DNA of 64,000 bases from NCBI GenBank assembly GCA_012932865.1, contig SAXG01000059.1:124001-188000 (forward strand), written 5' to 3'. A model generated the notes under the pieces. That model was not told the DNA's origin and ran no database searches. It worked only from the letters and a program-made list of their open reading frames with translations. Position 1 is the stretch's first letter, and each line of letters starts with the position of its first letter. Source of the DNA: Amylostereum areolatum (Eukaryota; Basidiomycota; Agaricomycetes; Russulales; Stereaceae). Positions 1 through 12,500 of the stretch are shown one piece after another. A program made the position numbers and the translations under genes.

Positions 1-134
1 AAACGTCACTCCTGGGCCCCCCATTTCCTGACTGTTCTGTTCCTCTAATAGATCTCAAACGTTCCCATTAAAACTCCATGCGAAGGACGCTCGCTGTTAT
101 TTATCCCCCCCCCTCTCTTCGCTCTTAGCTCCTC

Positions 135-1015
135 ATGATGCACCATATCACAGACGTCATCTCCATCTCCTGCATTTGCGTTGGTGCAGGTCCAGGCGGC
201 ACGACATCTATGCTCGCGTATGTGTCCGCAACTCACTCTTCCCTTCACACATTTCTTACGCCTTCCACTCTTCCAGACACATCGCCATCGCCGACTATCG
301 TGGAAACGAGATCATCGACTGCTTTGTCAAACCAACCATGTCCATTACAGACTATCGTACTATCGAGCCCACCGACATTTCTTCAGGTTGTTTGTCGTTG
401 TTTTGCTCGGTGCGCGCTTCACCGGCTAATCGGCGGATTCTGTGTATCAGCTTTTGCTTTGCCCTTCAATGTGGTTCAGGCGCGCGTAGCCCACTTCATC
501 GATGACAAGGTCATCGTTGGGTAGGTCACATGTGCTCGTCCTTTCTTAACTTACAAGCTCCCCTAAACTCCTTTTAACCAGTCACTCCCTCTGGAAAGAC
601 CTCTCTGTTTTAGGTATTCCTCACCCTGCCGTCAACACTCGCGACGTTGCCCTATATCAACCCTTCCGCGATGCCCTCGGTTCTGAACGCCTTGTCGGTC
701 TCCAAACCCTAATCTGGAAATTTATGCGCCGGCGTTGCCAGCAGGGCATGATCCACCCGGTGCGTATACTACTGCGTTTCATTCCCGTACTTCTCGTGAA
801 TGACGTCATTGTTTTGCTCGTCCTGTCCCACCCTTGCCCTGCGTCACCGTTGAACGTTGAAAATCGACGCTTTGGCCTGACCTTTTCAGCTAGAGAATGC
901 TCGGGCTGCGCTCGACCTATACCGTTCAGAGGAGATACAGTGGGAAAGTGTCATCGGAAAAGCTCAGTGGCCGTCCGTCCTCCCTCCCAGTGATTTTTCG
1001 CGTTGCTTTCTTTGA
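135..1015 (+). CDS. REX4/ISG20-type 3'-5' exonuclease-like gene with altered catalytic residues
   Basis: The family trims RNA (rRNA processing, RNA turnover) using an RNase H-like fold with metal-binding acidic residues. Five exons fit: about 135-217, 277-386, 451-520, 582-759 and 890-1015, all with GT-AG introns of about 59-130 bp. The spliced product shows VGAGPGGTTSMLA, then DCFVKPTMSITDYRT, VIVGHSLWKDL, TRDVALYQPF and ENARAALDLYR in the order expected for the whole exonuclease domain. The Exo I motif, DCEMVG in the family, reads SCICVG here, so both acidic residues are gone. Exo III has ENARAAL where the family has EDARAAL. The Exo II Asp (KDL) is kept. The N-terminal extension typical of REX4 is absent or lies before the window. 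A catalytically dead paralogue or a decaying copy are both possible. The family call is firm from motif order; the start is uncertain. Confidence 0.62.
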
Positions 1016-3485
1016 CGTGTCTTTTCTTGCGCCGCCTGTGTGCTCACTGGCACTGGCATGCACCTCATCTGTCAAGCTTACTCAAAAATATTTGGCCGGA
1101 ACAAACAAAGAATTGCGAGGCACTGGCACGTGAGATCGTATGGCACACTACCCTACCATTCAGTTTTGATCAAGGAAACCCAACGATGTGGCCACTCTCC
1201 TCCGATCTATCATCGGGGAAACCCGAGCGCATCTATCCATCCCCACACATTTTACTGCATGGGAATGAATCGAGGATCTGAGCACAGGTCAAAATTTTGT
1301 TGCGACGCCGGCCGAAATACAACTGGTCCAGACTTTGCAGCCTGATCGGTGGGCTCTATGAGGCTCTATGGCACAAGGTCATCGATCTCCCGCCCCGAGC
1401 TTCCCATCGCCTCGGCCAATTCTGATGTATAAGCTCGAGTGAATGAGTATTGCCGCATCATGGCCTCATGGCTCCCAACGCATCGGCATCGTCCCTTTGG
1501 ACTTTGTACGGCCCGATGTATCTTTGATACCTCCACCTCCCGATGTATCTCGGTACCTCCGCCCCCCGATGTATCTCGGTACCTCCGCCCCCCGATGTAT
1601 CTCGGTACCTCCGCCCCCCGATGTATCTTAGTACCTCCGCCCCCGATCACCACGGGCATTGACTGGTATTCCGTCTCTCGAAGGGAATTCAAAACCTGTT
1701 GGAAAGCTATCATTTATCTTGCATTTTCTTTAGGTTCTTATATTTCAGAAACATCAGCTATGGAGGTCAAAGTGCCGCAAAAATATAACCCAAAAACATT
1801 TTCCCACACCGCGGCCCACAAACATTTTCTCACAAACATTTCGACACTCAACGCCAGAACGTCCAGAAACTAGAGCCGTAACGAAACTGGAACCGCAACC
1901 CACCAGCGGGCGCGCGCGGCCCCCGCGAGCGGTGGGACGGACTCGGAGGTAGGAGTAGCGGGGGAGTGGGTGCTGGAGGAGGTGCTGGAGCCGGAGGACC
2001 AGAGGGTGTGCGTAGGCACCAGCTCGGCCTGTTAATCCACACCACACATCGTGTCGAAGCCGTGTGAATGGGGGAGCTTGGATGTGGGCCGGGAACTGGA
2101 GCCTTGCTGGGTGGTGGTGGTGTATCGGGGAAACATTTGAGACGGGGAGATGGCTTTGATTCTTGACGAGAGCAGGCACGTTGGTCTTCGAGGTGAGCAT
2201 GAACGCGGAGATGAAAAGGCGGTGGCCTTGGGAGCCCTTGGGAGCAGGGAATTGGGCTCTGAGGGATAAAGAAGGTAGATAGCGAAGAAGGTGATGGAAT
2301 CATGTAACCGCATCTGTGCATGGCGTAGGTGATGAATGTATCGAGTCGCGTACTGGGAACGGCGGTGGGCCACCGCCGTTCCTGCGGAGAAAGCGCTCGG
2401 TCGGGCGGGGGTAGAATACGTTCAGTACGCTCGCGCGCACATCTGTTTCTGAAGATCGGTGAGTAGAAGAAGGGGACAAGTAAGACGGTGCACGGTGCGT
2501 ACTGTGTGATGTGCCAAGTGGACTTGACAGTCTGATCTTGTCTCTTGTCGTCGATGTTGTAGCCTTGTCGTCGATGTTGTAGCTTGTAGCGGGGATGTTG
2601 TAGCGGGAATAGTCACGTTGACTCAACGTCGTAGATGATGCCGGGAGGGGGGTTGAGGGCGAGACCGAGACGGAGGATGTGGGAGAGGTCGAGGGAGAGG
2701 ATTCGGATTCAGGGTGCAGGACGAGGGCGATAGAATAGATGTGATATTGAGGGGACAGGAGTGGCAGGAGTGGCAGAGATGTGGAGTATGAAAAGGTGGT
2801 GGCGGTGGCCGAGAAAGTGGATGCCGATGACGGAGCGACGAGGGAGGGAGGAGGAGAAGACAAACCAGACGAGGGAGAGGAGGAGGAGGAAGCAGCATGA
2901 CGCGCACTAAGTGCTGTCACGGCGTCACGAGATGTGACACGGTCACCTCCAGAGCCGTCGGGCGCTTGGTTCTAAAAGGCGGGGCTTCAACCGTTAAGCT
3001 CCCATAAGTTGGTGAATTCATAATGGAACATATACTCACAGTCCTAAGCTTACCGATTGTACCATTACTGAGCCGTTGCGCTACAGTAATGGGAGGGGGG
3101 CCACCCGCGAGATGCGTCTCGCGGAACGCGCACGTGACTTGCCCTAAAACACCTCCGAAACCCACCAGTGCTTGGACGGGACCTAGCTCCTGGGGCTCCA
3201 ACTGTTAAGCTCTAAAATTCGAGAACTAAGTATATATATATAGTCGTCATATTATACAGTACGCCAGATGTACCAGCATTGAGTTGTTTCAATTGGAGCC
3301 GGGAAGGAAGTCCAAGGGATAGAGAACGCGTCGACGCGACACGTGCACGTGATCGAAATCGACGCGTTGTTGAATCTCCAACTTCTTCGTTTCTTCCTTC
3401 TATCCATCTATCAGCACCGCCGTTTCTCGCTTTTCTCATCTATCTCTACACCCATATAATACACTCTCTTTTTGTCGCTCTCTGG
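1016..3485. other. Stretch without a recognisable gene
   Basis: Apart from the minisatellite listed separately, I see no coherent gene. Long open frames at 1,850-2,920 on the minus strand are rich in Ser, Pro and Thr and follow strand-skewed low-complexity DNA, so I do not call them genes. Around 2,960-3,230 there are two degenerate copies of a TTAAGCTC-containing segment, on either side of a GC-rich stretch. A TATAAT-like sequence at 3,455-3,460 precedes the next gene. Confidence 0.4.
1513..1646. repeat. Minisatellite, 26-bp unit, about five copies
   Basis: Units start at 1,513, 1,541, 1,567, 1,593 and 1,619. The core is CGATGTATCTCGGTACCTCC followed by GCCCCC. The first unit is 28 bp and the outer units carry substitutions, while the three inner ones are nearly identical. 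The array is open in several frames, which explains the repetitive open frames over it. Confidence 0.9.
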
Positions 3486-6100
3486 ATGCCGGAAATTCGC
3501 GAGTGCGTCATCAGCGGCCTTCAAACCCGGCATGTATTCTTGTCGAATGCTCAGGTGGACTGGCGCCTTCGAACCCTCTGGTATGACGCGACGGCAGCAG
3601 AAGTCAAGCATCTTCCAAAGGCACACCCCCTAAAGAACGGTTATGTCGCAATTTTGCCAGCAACTTCAACTGTTATGCGAGGTGTCTGCAGGCGACAAAC
3701 ACCTCTCTTTCCTCCACCACTGCACGCGTCATGTCGTAGCCCGCCAGGATACGCGCTCGAAGATCTTGTACTGAAGAATGTTCTATACACGAGTCGGAGC
3801 CTGGTCCTTGATCTGGATAAGATATTTCTCCAGGTGTGTAGCTGTATTTTCCCTTTTCTTTACCTGCTCATCATCATCGTTGTGCTATATATGTGCGGTA
3901 TAGGTCCAATACCTGACCCACGCATCTGTTCAGGTCTACTCTCATGAACAATGGGAGGTACTCAAGCGCATCTCGTATCACAGTGTCGGCGGCAGCAAGT
4001 CGGCATCGGATCTGAAGGTATGTTGCCTACCAGAGTGAACGCGATGTTGTGACTAAAGTTAGGAGTAGATGCGGACGTTCCGTGTCTTTCTCGGCCTGGA
4101 ATTCGGCGACTTCGTTCTCGCTATCGTCAGCCTGGACAACGTCTGTCAGGTGAGTGTTCTCCATCCTTTGTTGTCCCATTTCCAACCGGGAAACACAGGC
4201 TACGTGGGCGGACAACATCGGTTCTCTCCCACACCAAGATGTCTCCGTCATCGACGAGTTCGAAAAATTCCTAGAAGGAGTTGCAACATGGGCGCGCAGA
4301 TACCTTCCTGGTGGTCGTGCAAAAGGCAAGGCGACGGCCATCCACGTTCTTCGGAACTCCGCAAACGGCCACGTCTGGTTTGGGATTGGTGTATACACCG
4401 CATGTGAGATTTTTTTCATGGCAGGCACGTTCACATCCGGTTTCTCTTCGTTCTCCAAGGCTGATGTTATTCATAGGAGTATCACCATTCCTTTTAGAGG
4501 CAGAAGTATTCGGAAACCCGTCGCGGTGCGCTCGAATATGTCTCGCACTATTTGAGTACTATTTCCGTACTGTGCACGATATATGGTTTGTCTTTATATG
4601 GCGTGCATTCCCTTCTGTATGCTGACACAAGTTATCTGTTCAGGCTACGTCTCGTGAAGCGTTGCCTTCGCTGGGGACTACTTGCACCAACAGATGCGGA
4701 ACGGCTGGAGTATGCGTTCTTCCTCTATGTGTATGGGAAGGACTTCGTCAGCATCTCCGAACGCATGTCCAATCTTCTCAATGAGTACAAGGTGGGCTCC
4801 TTTCTGTCGCCTCGTCTGTCCCATTATTGATGTATGTATGCAATCAGGCTGGTACATCAACATTTGACGTATTTGAACCTACATACGTCCGGAACGCTCT
4901 CGAGCACCATCCACAGCTGGGTGCAATTGTTTTCGGCGCCGAGAAGTGGAGCGAGCTTATGCCGGGAGCTGATGCTGACTTGTGCAACATCGGCGGCGAC
5001 CCTCTCTCTTCTTTATATGCTAGCAAAGGTGTGCAGTACAACTCTTTCTTCTTTATGAGTACAATCTACTCACTCTCGTTGTTGGTTGATGTGTTGGTTG
5101 ATGTAGGCATGCTAAATAAGGAGACACGCCTCAATCTCGACGTGTACGACATTCTCTTTCTCAAGACAGTGGATATGAAACACCGGAAGGCGACGATCTA
5201 TCTCTGCCGACTCACCAAAGTAGTTTGGTCATTGGTTCCGCATCCTCGCTCGCTCAAGCAAGTTCCTTCTTCACTTTCTCTTGAAGCCGTGTTCACTCAT
5301 GTTCACTTCCTCCTTAACTTAGGTCCGTCAAAACTGTTAGCTCCGATACCCGAGCTAAATCGCTCTTCCGAGCTAAGGTTAGCACCCGAGGGGTCGCCAT
5401 CGGTCCTCTCGAGTATTGCGGTAATGCAATACCTATCAAGAAGGGCGCACAGCGTGGTCGAGGACATCGAGCACAATATCAGTACGTTATCCGTCGTTGT
5501 CCGTCCGTTGTCGATGGACGAGTTAGCTACATCTGACTCTGTCATTTCAGTGTCCTTATTTCACGCGGGGGTATCCCGCCGGACGTTCCGAAACATCTGG
5601 CCTATCGAAACCTGACACACCTATCTCGCAAGGTGCTCAACCACAAGGTCAAAAGCCAACAACTTCGAAGGGCTCCCCTTACACGTGCAGATCGGAAGAT
5701 CGTGTCAAATCAGAAGACCAATCTTGACGCTGTTTATGCAATTTCAGACGCACTTCTCCCTCCTCTTGATATAGGGTGGTCCACATCCAAATCACTCTCC
5801 CTCTTTTCGTCGTGTCCACCTTCACCTTCACTCCCACCATCTTCTCTCTGCTCACCTCGATCGTCTCTACTACTTTCATCGTCTCCTTTGCCATCTTACT
5901 CCGGTTTGTCCGAATCTCAAATGGACCTTGACGATGTCCCCCTTCCAAAGAAGAAGAAGACACGCAAACGTGCGTGTCATGCGATTATCGACCAGGACAG
6001 TGTTCTTGAAGGAACTACAAAGAGGATAAGGCGTGGTAGGGGAATTGGGATGGATTGTTCGATCCATGATGTAGACGAAATACTGAGGGATTTGCAGTAG
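3486..6100 (+). CDS. Multi-exon gene of unknown function
   Basis: I do not recognise a family. A chain of exons can be followed from ATG 3,486, about 30 bp after a TATAAT-like box, to a stop at 6,098-6,100. Exon pieces read MPEIRECVISGLQTRHVFLS, then MRTFRVFLGLEFGDFVLAIV, ARRYLPGGRAKGKATAIHV, ERLEYAFFLYVYGKDFVSI, GAIVFGAEKWSELMPGADA, then a piece with RGVAIGPLEYCGNAIP and HLAYRNLTHLSRKVL. They are joined by GT-AG introns of about 45-75 bp. The C-terminus is Ser/Pro-rich and ends in a basic stretch (KKKKTRKRA), a plausible nuclear localisation signal. Consistent splice sites and frame argue for a real gene. It could be transposon-derived, since the neighbourhood is, but no catalytic motif shows this. 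Confidence 0.55.
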
Positions 6101-7245
6101 AGAATGATAGATGGATTAGAGTACGGTACAAGTCACTGCGTTAAAAGCGTTGTGTCGGGCCCGTATCAAACGCTGCGACACGGGGAGTAAGAACAGATCG
6201 GCTGATGTATCGTAGGTAAGGAGCTAGTCTCCGTGGCTGACCTAACCAGAAGATAGTCGTTCTGGTTGTACGGTCTGCATCAAATTTAGAGGCCTTGGCT
6301 GGTGGCCCCCAGAAAGGAAATACCTTACATTCCATCTCAGTTCGCACTCGCGGACTGCGTGCAACCGCGTGTTTTGTCCATCGTTGAAAGTCGGCCGTAT
6401 ACAACACAGTAATAAGTATTGAGATATAGAGAAACCTGCACTTTTTGAACGGAACAGTGAAGTGTCCGAGCCCGGGGTGATCTAAGGCCAATCCCAATTC
6501 ACTTGAGCTCATTATCTCAAGTTCCAGGACTCAATCTCAAGCTTCAAGAGTCAACCTGCACCTCACAAATTCGGGACACGATGCAGAGCCATGTCACTGA
6601 AGTATTTCTATTTTTTCTGCCGTACCTGCGGACACTGAACGCGCTGAGCTTGCCTGGTTCGCGAGGCCTCGCCGGTCGCTCTGCCATCACCGGGCATGGA
6701 ACACTTTTTGTGCAGCTACCCTCCGTCTACCCTCAAAATTTTTGTGCTCACTGTCACTGTCACCCAGCCGTGGCCGCTAAAGACATCATTGCCGACGTTA
6801 GCGTTGATCTCACCTTGCATTGTCGACGTTAGAGAGATGTGCAACTCCCAAACATCGCTGACGGCAGCTTGATGATCAGCCTCAGATTTCCTTTTTTGGG
6901 CGCGGGAACTTTACGGGCCTGCTGCGGATTTCCTTTCTGGGGGCTACCAGCCAAGGCCTCTAATTTTGAACTAGCCTAGTAAGGAGCTCGTACTGTTGAT
7001 ATATCATGAGTGTGATAAACCAACTGAGCATCATCTTGCATCAGAGCTTGTATCGGCTTCCATAAGCTTGGATCACGGTTGGATCACGGACGGATACACG
7101 GCACGCGTCGAGACCTGTAACATTGCTCGCAACCTTCACAACATCCTCTGAATCTCTCTCGACGATGCAAGCACGATACGGCGTGCGCGCTTTTTAAGAC
7201 CCCTTCAGAGGCAAGAATTTACCCGTGTCTACTAAATGGCTGCTC
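6101..7245. other. Gene-poor stretch holding an inverted-repeat pair
   Basis: No convincing gene. The open frames at 6,141-6,512 and 6,503-6,832 are short and lack intron or motif support. The main structure is the pair of about 43-bp inverted arms at 6,281 and 6,968, listed separately. Confidence 0.4.
6281..6968. mobile_element. Inverted-repeat pair, possible non-autonomous DNA element
   Basis: The left arm (6,281-6,324) and the reverse complement of the right arm (6,926-6,968) share TTAGAGGCCTTGGCTGGT and then GCCCCCAGAAAGGAAAT, with only a few mismatches. The enclosed 0.6 kb has no transposase. I found no clear target-site duplication outside the arms. A similar AAGGAGCT-containing segment lies just outside both arms in direct orientation (about 6,217 and 6,980), possibly older repeat structure. 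The size fits a MITE or foldback element. Confidence 0.5.
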
Positions 7246-8074
7246 TAACGCCTCCCAGAACGCCGCACCAGCGGAGCCCCCAACATCATCACCTATAACC
7301 CCCATCCAGCTCCCGAAAAACCCGTACAATCCCCACACAAAGACCGGAAGGCTGTTCTTGCGGCGTCGCGAAGTCATTCCCACCAGCATCGACAAATGGC
7401 TACAAGCAAACTTGAGCCTATGGCCCCGCTGCGACCCGCGGCTGGCGACAACGTCGCTATTCCCCGAGGAGGTGCTATGCACCATTGAGATGGTGTATAT
7501 TGAGGTGTGTGCACCCCTTTTCGCATCCGGACCTGTGCTTATGCGTTTGAAACTAGGAGGTTAAGGACGACGATCCCGACAATCCCTTCCTTGATGACGA
7601 GGACCACCACTCGCTTCTCCTTACTGTGTCCATCCCGGAGGAGATCAGTGTTCCCGCCGCGTACCGCCAGAGCCCTGTAGCTGTCCTCAAAAGGCATAAC
7701 AGTCCAATCGACAGTCTCATGGCCCCCGACTGGTGTCGCACAATGACGATCGGCGAGCGTGTTGTTTTCCCTCAGCCTCGGTATCTCATATCCGAGATGT
7801 TCGGGAAATTAGCGACGTTGGAGGAGAACATTGATCGGGTACGTTATCGTTTTGGCGAGCTGAAGAAAAGGTGGCTGATGTCTACAGCGTTTAGGGATGC
7901 TCGAGCGCGATGCTACGGTGGGCGAAAGCTGTGTCCGTATGTACTGAGGCGGAGGCCTATGTCAAGGCAAGTGCATCACACATGCGGGCAGACAGTCGAG
8001 CCAGCGAGCGTCAAGTCATTGTGTCATTGCGAGGTGGACCGGTGACGCGATCCCGTACTCGTCGTCTACAATAG
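7246..8074 (+). CDS. Probable multi-exon gene of unknown function
   Basis: Three exons are supported: about 7,246-7,504, 7,560-7,838 and from 7,888. Exon 1 contains FLRRREVIPTSIDKWLQANL and FPEEVLCTIEMVYIE. Exon 2 opens VKDDDPDNPFLDDEDHH and continues LLLTVSIPEEISVPAAYRQ and FPQPRYLISEMFGKLATLEE. Exon 3 gives RLGMLERDATVGESC if spliced in phase, with a TGA at 7,945; another frame runs to a TAG at 8,072. I do not recognise the family. The first exon may begin after an upstream intron, as I found no convincing ATG in frame. Acidic and hydrophobic spacing looks like a folded protein rather than chance. Confidence 0.4.
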
Positions 8075-9517
8075 TCGGGATATGTACGGTGGAGATTCAA
8101 TATCATATGGTACGATGAGGATTTACCTTACATCGGGACGTTGAATGGTGTACGTATCACGCGCTAGCCAATCAGAAGTTTGGGACACGGTGTCCCAAAG
8201 TTCTGGATGCGCGCACCGGGATTGCCGCTTGCTACGTAGCTACCAACACACCCCACGTCGCTGTATCCCACCGATCTCTAGTCTAGTAGAATTCGTCAAG
8301 CGTTGATAGGGATTTGCGAAACCGACGATTGCGTCATCAAATTCACTCGAATTGGATAACTCCCGCACGTGCTCATGCTGAGTCATGCACAGTACTCCCG
8401 TCGCAGCGTCGCTGTCCATCGCGTCGCCACTGCACAGACGCGACGGCGGTCGCGCGACGCCGACGCATCGTCTGAACTCCACACAATAGCAGCCTACCCA
8501 TCTGCGTCCTGCTGATAAAATACATCTCGTTCTCAAGGTGACCGTCTCGACATTTTGTCACGTTTTTTGTTTGCTTTCTGTGAGGATTTCGTTCAAGTAC
8601 TTATATCAGCCTGCGCGTGCCAGAGAGACCGAGGAGATGTTCGTCGTAAGTATTTGAAAGCCAAATACAGCAGCGCTACCAAGGAAAACAATCAATGCGA
8701 GAGAGGCCATCGATTTACTCAAGATTTACTCGACACTAATGGCGGTCACTTGCGAAGCCTGCGGAGTTGGCGAGGTCTCATCGAGCTTCAGGAGCAAGGG
8801 CAGGGAGCTAGTACTGGAGCACTGTGAGTGCATTATTTGCCATCCAAATACATGTGGGGGACAGAAAGGGACAGAACGAGTAGCAAAAACGAAACGGTTG
8901 TAAGGGAACGGATGGACGAGTCGAAACCCGAGACGCGTCTCTGCCAGCTATCACGTGCAGAACATGCCCAAATCGGGACGGATTGGATGACGCGGCCGAG
9001 GTGTCGCAGATCCCTATCAACGCCCGACGAATTCTACCAGTCTTTAACTAGACACTACCTGCTCGCCTCGTCAGTGTCCGTTAAAGACTCGGCCTCCAGT
9101 CTAACCGATCTCAACATGTCCCGAAACTCTGTAACATGGCCCCCAGTGTGCAAGTAAGTTACGCCTTGTAACAAGTGCCTCGGTACAGAGCTGACATACG
9201 GTTCTGGTTCTCTTTCAAGGGCAAAGTCGACTTGTTCTTTTCCACGTCGACGGTCGCCCTTCACCCCTCTCAACACGGAACTACACGCTCTCCCAGCACC
9301 GCTGGTTCTCTGTGACCGCTATCCGCCACAGCCAACACGTACAACTCTCCACGTCTCTTCCCGTTCAGCTCAGAGCCTGCACGCACACCAGCCAACTTGC
9401 TATCAGCGCCAACGCCTTTCGCTGTCAACCCGCAGGACTCAGCAGTGCGCCCCTAACAGGTGTGTAATGTATATGCAGCCCTCGAGAAGATCGAAACTGA
9501 CTTGTCCGATAGCAGAG
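8075..9517. other. Stretch without a recognisable gene
   Basis: Nothing here matches a family I know. Short open frames at 8,555-8,827 and 8,828-9,157 have no supporting features. The stretch ends in the probable 5' untranslated region of the Plavaka-type gene that starts at 9,518. Confidence 0.4.
8179..8199. repeat. Perfect 21-bp palindrome
   Basis: TTTGGGACAC, a central G, then GTGTCCCAAA. The arms pair perfectly. It could be a protein-binding site or the remains of an element end; no context decides. Confidence 0.85.
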
Positions 9518-12500
9518 ATGCCTCCGTGCCACTGCATATTCAAAAACTGCCAAGGCAAGAATATCGCCGCCTCGAAACGCCGCTACCATCGCGACAAGGA
9601 TCGGGAGAGGCAGGCGCGCAATGAGACGGCCTCGAGCGCTCCACCACTACCTGCACAGACAACAGCAGGACCGCCTGCAGTGTCGGTCGGGCAGGATCCG
9701 CCTCCAATGACCACAGTCCAACAGGGTGTTCTTCCTTCAGCCCACGAAGACCCGGAAGCGGAAGTCGAGCCTAATCAGCCTGCAACACCCGGAGCATCTA
9801 GTCCTCCCCAAACCCCCCCTCCCCATTATATGCCCGACCCACCCTTAACCCCACGTCAACGACATCTTTCAGCTGGATCGAGGTCTTGCGAGCTTGACGA
9901 GCGCCTTGCAGCGGAGGAACGCGGCGGACGCTATATGGAAGCTGTCCTTTCCGCCGTCGGCGCAGAGGCAAATTTTGAGGACATTGGGGAGCTTTCGGAT
10001 GACGAGGCGGCTGATGAAGCGGTTGACGAGGCAGACCGAGTCCGTGACAACGTTCAAGACACCCCGACCCCGGTGCTGGCGCGTACAATGTCACCAACGG
10101 CCGACCCTCGATACCCCGGCGAGAACACGCCAGACGCCCCCATCACATCCACACCGCCCTCCGTTTATCTTCATCATCTACCTCCTTGTCTCATGGCTTC
10201 ACACCCACTTCCACCTACCCTTTCTCGCATGCAACGCAGTGCTTGTCATTCTAGGGCATGTATTGCGAGCAGCTGGCGCGGCGCTACCCCCTCAGATGAC
10301 GATGTATACAACATTGACTTCGGTCACGTCGCATCTTGGCGTTGAGCCCGTGTTTGTTATCCTTCCTGTATGTCCAGGCTGCCTCGAGCCTCATGCTTCA
10401 AAACTGGCCGACACTGCAAGCTACTCTCGGTGTTCATCACCCCTTTTCCGCAGGATTCGCTTGTTGGCGCGTGGGGCAGGTGTCCCAAAGGAGATTTCCC
10501 GGCCATTTCTACAGTTTCCCATGAAGAGCATTGAAGCTCAACTGCGAGATATCATAGCTGTTCCGGGGATGGAGGATCTCCTTGACGGGTGGAGATTGGT
10601 GCCACGTCGTGACGGCCTATATACCGACAATTTCGACGGACGGGTCTGTCGCGAGCTCAAAGGGTCAGATGGTCGTGTTTTCTTCGAAAATCCACCACCG
10701 CCTGGCAGTACGGACCTGCGTCTTGGGCTCACACTGGGAGTAGACTGGTATGTGTATACATCCGTTCAACGTAGCACGTTTCACTCATGTTCGCTCTAGG
10801 TTCTCGTACTTGCGAAGCCTTATATCTCCATCGCATTCGTCATGTCCCATGTCATTCAATCTGATCAATTTGCCTCCCCAGTAAACGGTCTGTGTTCTCC
10901 TTGCTAGTCACACATCAGACAACTCTGACCCTAGCTTATAATCAGATACCGTGTTTCCAATCTCATTCTGGCGGGCATCATGCCAGGTCCAAAAGAGCAA
11001 GACCCGGATCAAGTCCAGCGCTTCATGCGCATATTCGTGAACGAGTTGCTGCGACTTTGGGAAGATGGTTTCACAATTAAGACTCCTCGATTCCCAGGCG
11101 GGCGGCGCGTTCGGGTCGTCCTGGTTTGTGTGGTCTGTGATAAGCCAGCCGCACACAAGCTCGGAGGCTTTGGGTCACACAGTCATACCTTTTTCTGCAC
11201 GCGGTGCTGGATCAAGCAGTCAGAAGGCATCTGAAGCATTGTTTCGCCGCGATGGTAAGCTAGAGTGCATTACTCTGCATGCGTACTTTGACACATTATA
11301 TCATCTAGGTTTTCCATCCCGAAGTCATGCGGAACAGCTACGCTACGCAGCTACGCACAAGAGTACAGCCGATGCCCAAATCAAGCGGCGCGGGATGAGT
11401 TTGTGCGCAAACACGCTACACGTTGGTGTGAGCTGGCACGTCTCCCATATTTCGATCTCTGCCGCATGATTGTGATTGATCCTATGCACAATCTACTGCT
11501 TGGTACGCACATTTTTCTTGTTTATCGATGGTTAATTGATCAGGATGGATGGCGTAGGACTGGTCAAAACCCATTTCTACCATATCTGGATCCAGCTCAA
11601 GGTACTCAGGAAGACAAAGGAGCTCAGACGCCTGCACGACATCCTGTCGAAGGTGTGTGAACCTCAGTGCTTTGGCCGTTTCCCTCCCATCTGACACTCC
11701 TTCTAGCTTGAAATTCCGTCCTACCTTGGACGTTTGCCTACGCTCATGGGACAGCCAGCTGGAGGTTCCCTTACGGCAGATCAGTGGCCAATCGCTGCCA
11801 CAGTTGTCTGTCCAATTGCGGTACATACAGCTCTTGGTCGCTTGCAATGAGCCTCTCACAAATGATCTATGTAGATTCCCCAAATATGGGATGAGTATCG
11901 TACAGGCGACGCAGAAGCAGTACGCCTTCAACGTCTCGGTGATCTCAAGCTTGCGGCTGGGAAGAAAAAGGAAGCACAGGCAGCCGCGCGTGAGGCGCGC
12001 GAGGCAGCAAAAGCAGCTGCCGCTGGTACAGCAAGGAAATCGGGGCGCAAGCGCACGCGTACCTCCCGTGCTATGGTGAGAGCTGTACAATTGGAACGCT
12101 CTGACGATGTCCTAACCAACACCATGTGATCCGTCAGTTTGTTGACGACTTACCAGAAGATGAAGCACCGGTTCTCGATGCAGGCACGCGTGGATGCAGG
12201 CACGCGTGAGGAAACCAATGATATATTCATTGAGCCCCAAGACAACAACGATCGAGACGAGCCTTCTCACGCGAATCTGCATCCAGACGATCCTTCAAAC
12301 TTCTTCAAACTGACATCTGTCCTCAAGATGTTATTCGCACGCCAGATCGACGAAGACACCATCAACCAAGCAGAAGAGCTGCTTCGATCTTACTGCTGGG
12401 AACTTGTACATGTGCGTGCCTTCCTGTCTCTTCCTCTCTATACGTCCTAATCATGATATGCTTAGCTGTATGGGGCCGACGTGATCCGCCCCAATCATCA

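Noticed and set aside
2300..2920. 206-codon Ser/Pro/Thr-rich frame on the minus strand
   Set aside because: Low complexity from strand-biased sequence, no motif, no splice structure; several other frames over the same DNA are equally open.
2960..3230. Possible SINE or tRNA-like repeat around two TTAAGCTC segments
   Set aside because: The two copies are short and imperfect, and I could not identify a convincing box A/box B pair or poly-A tail.
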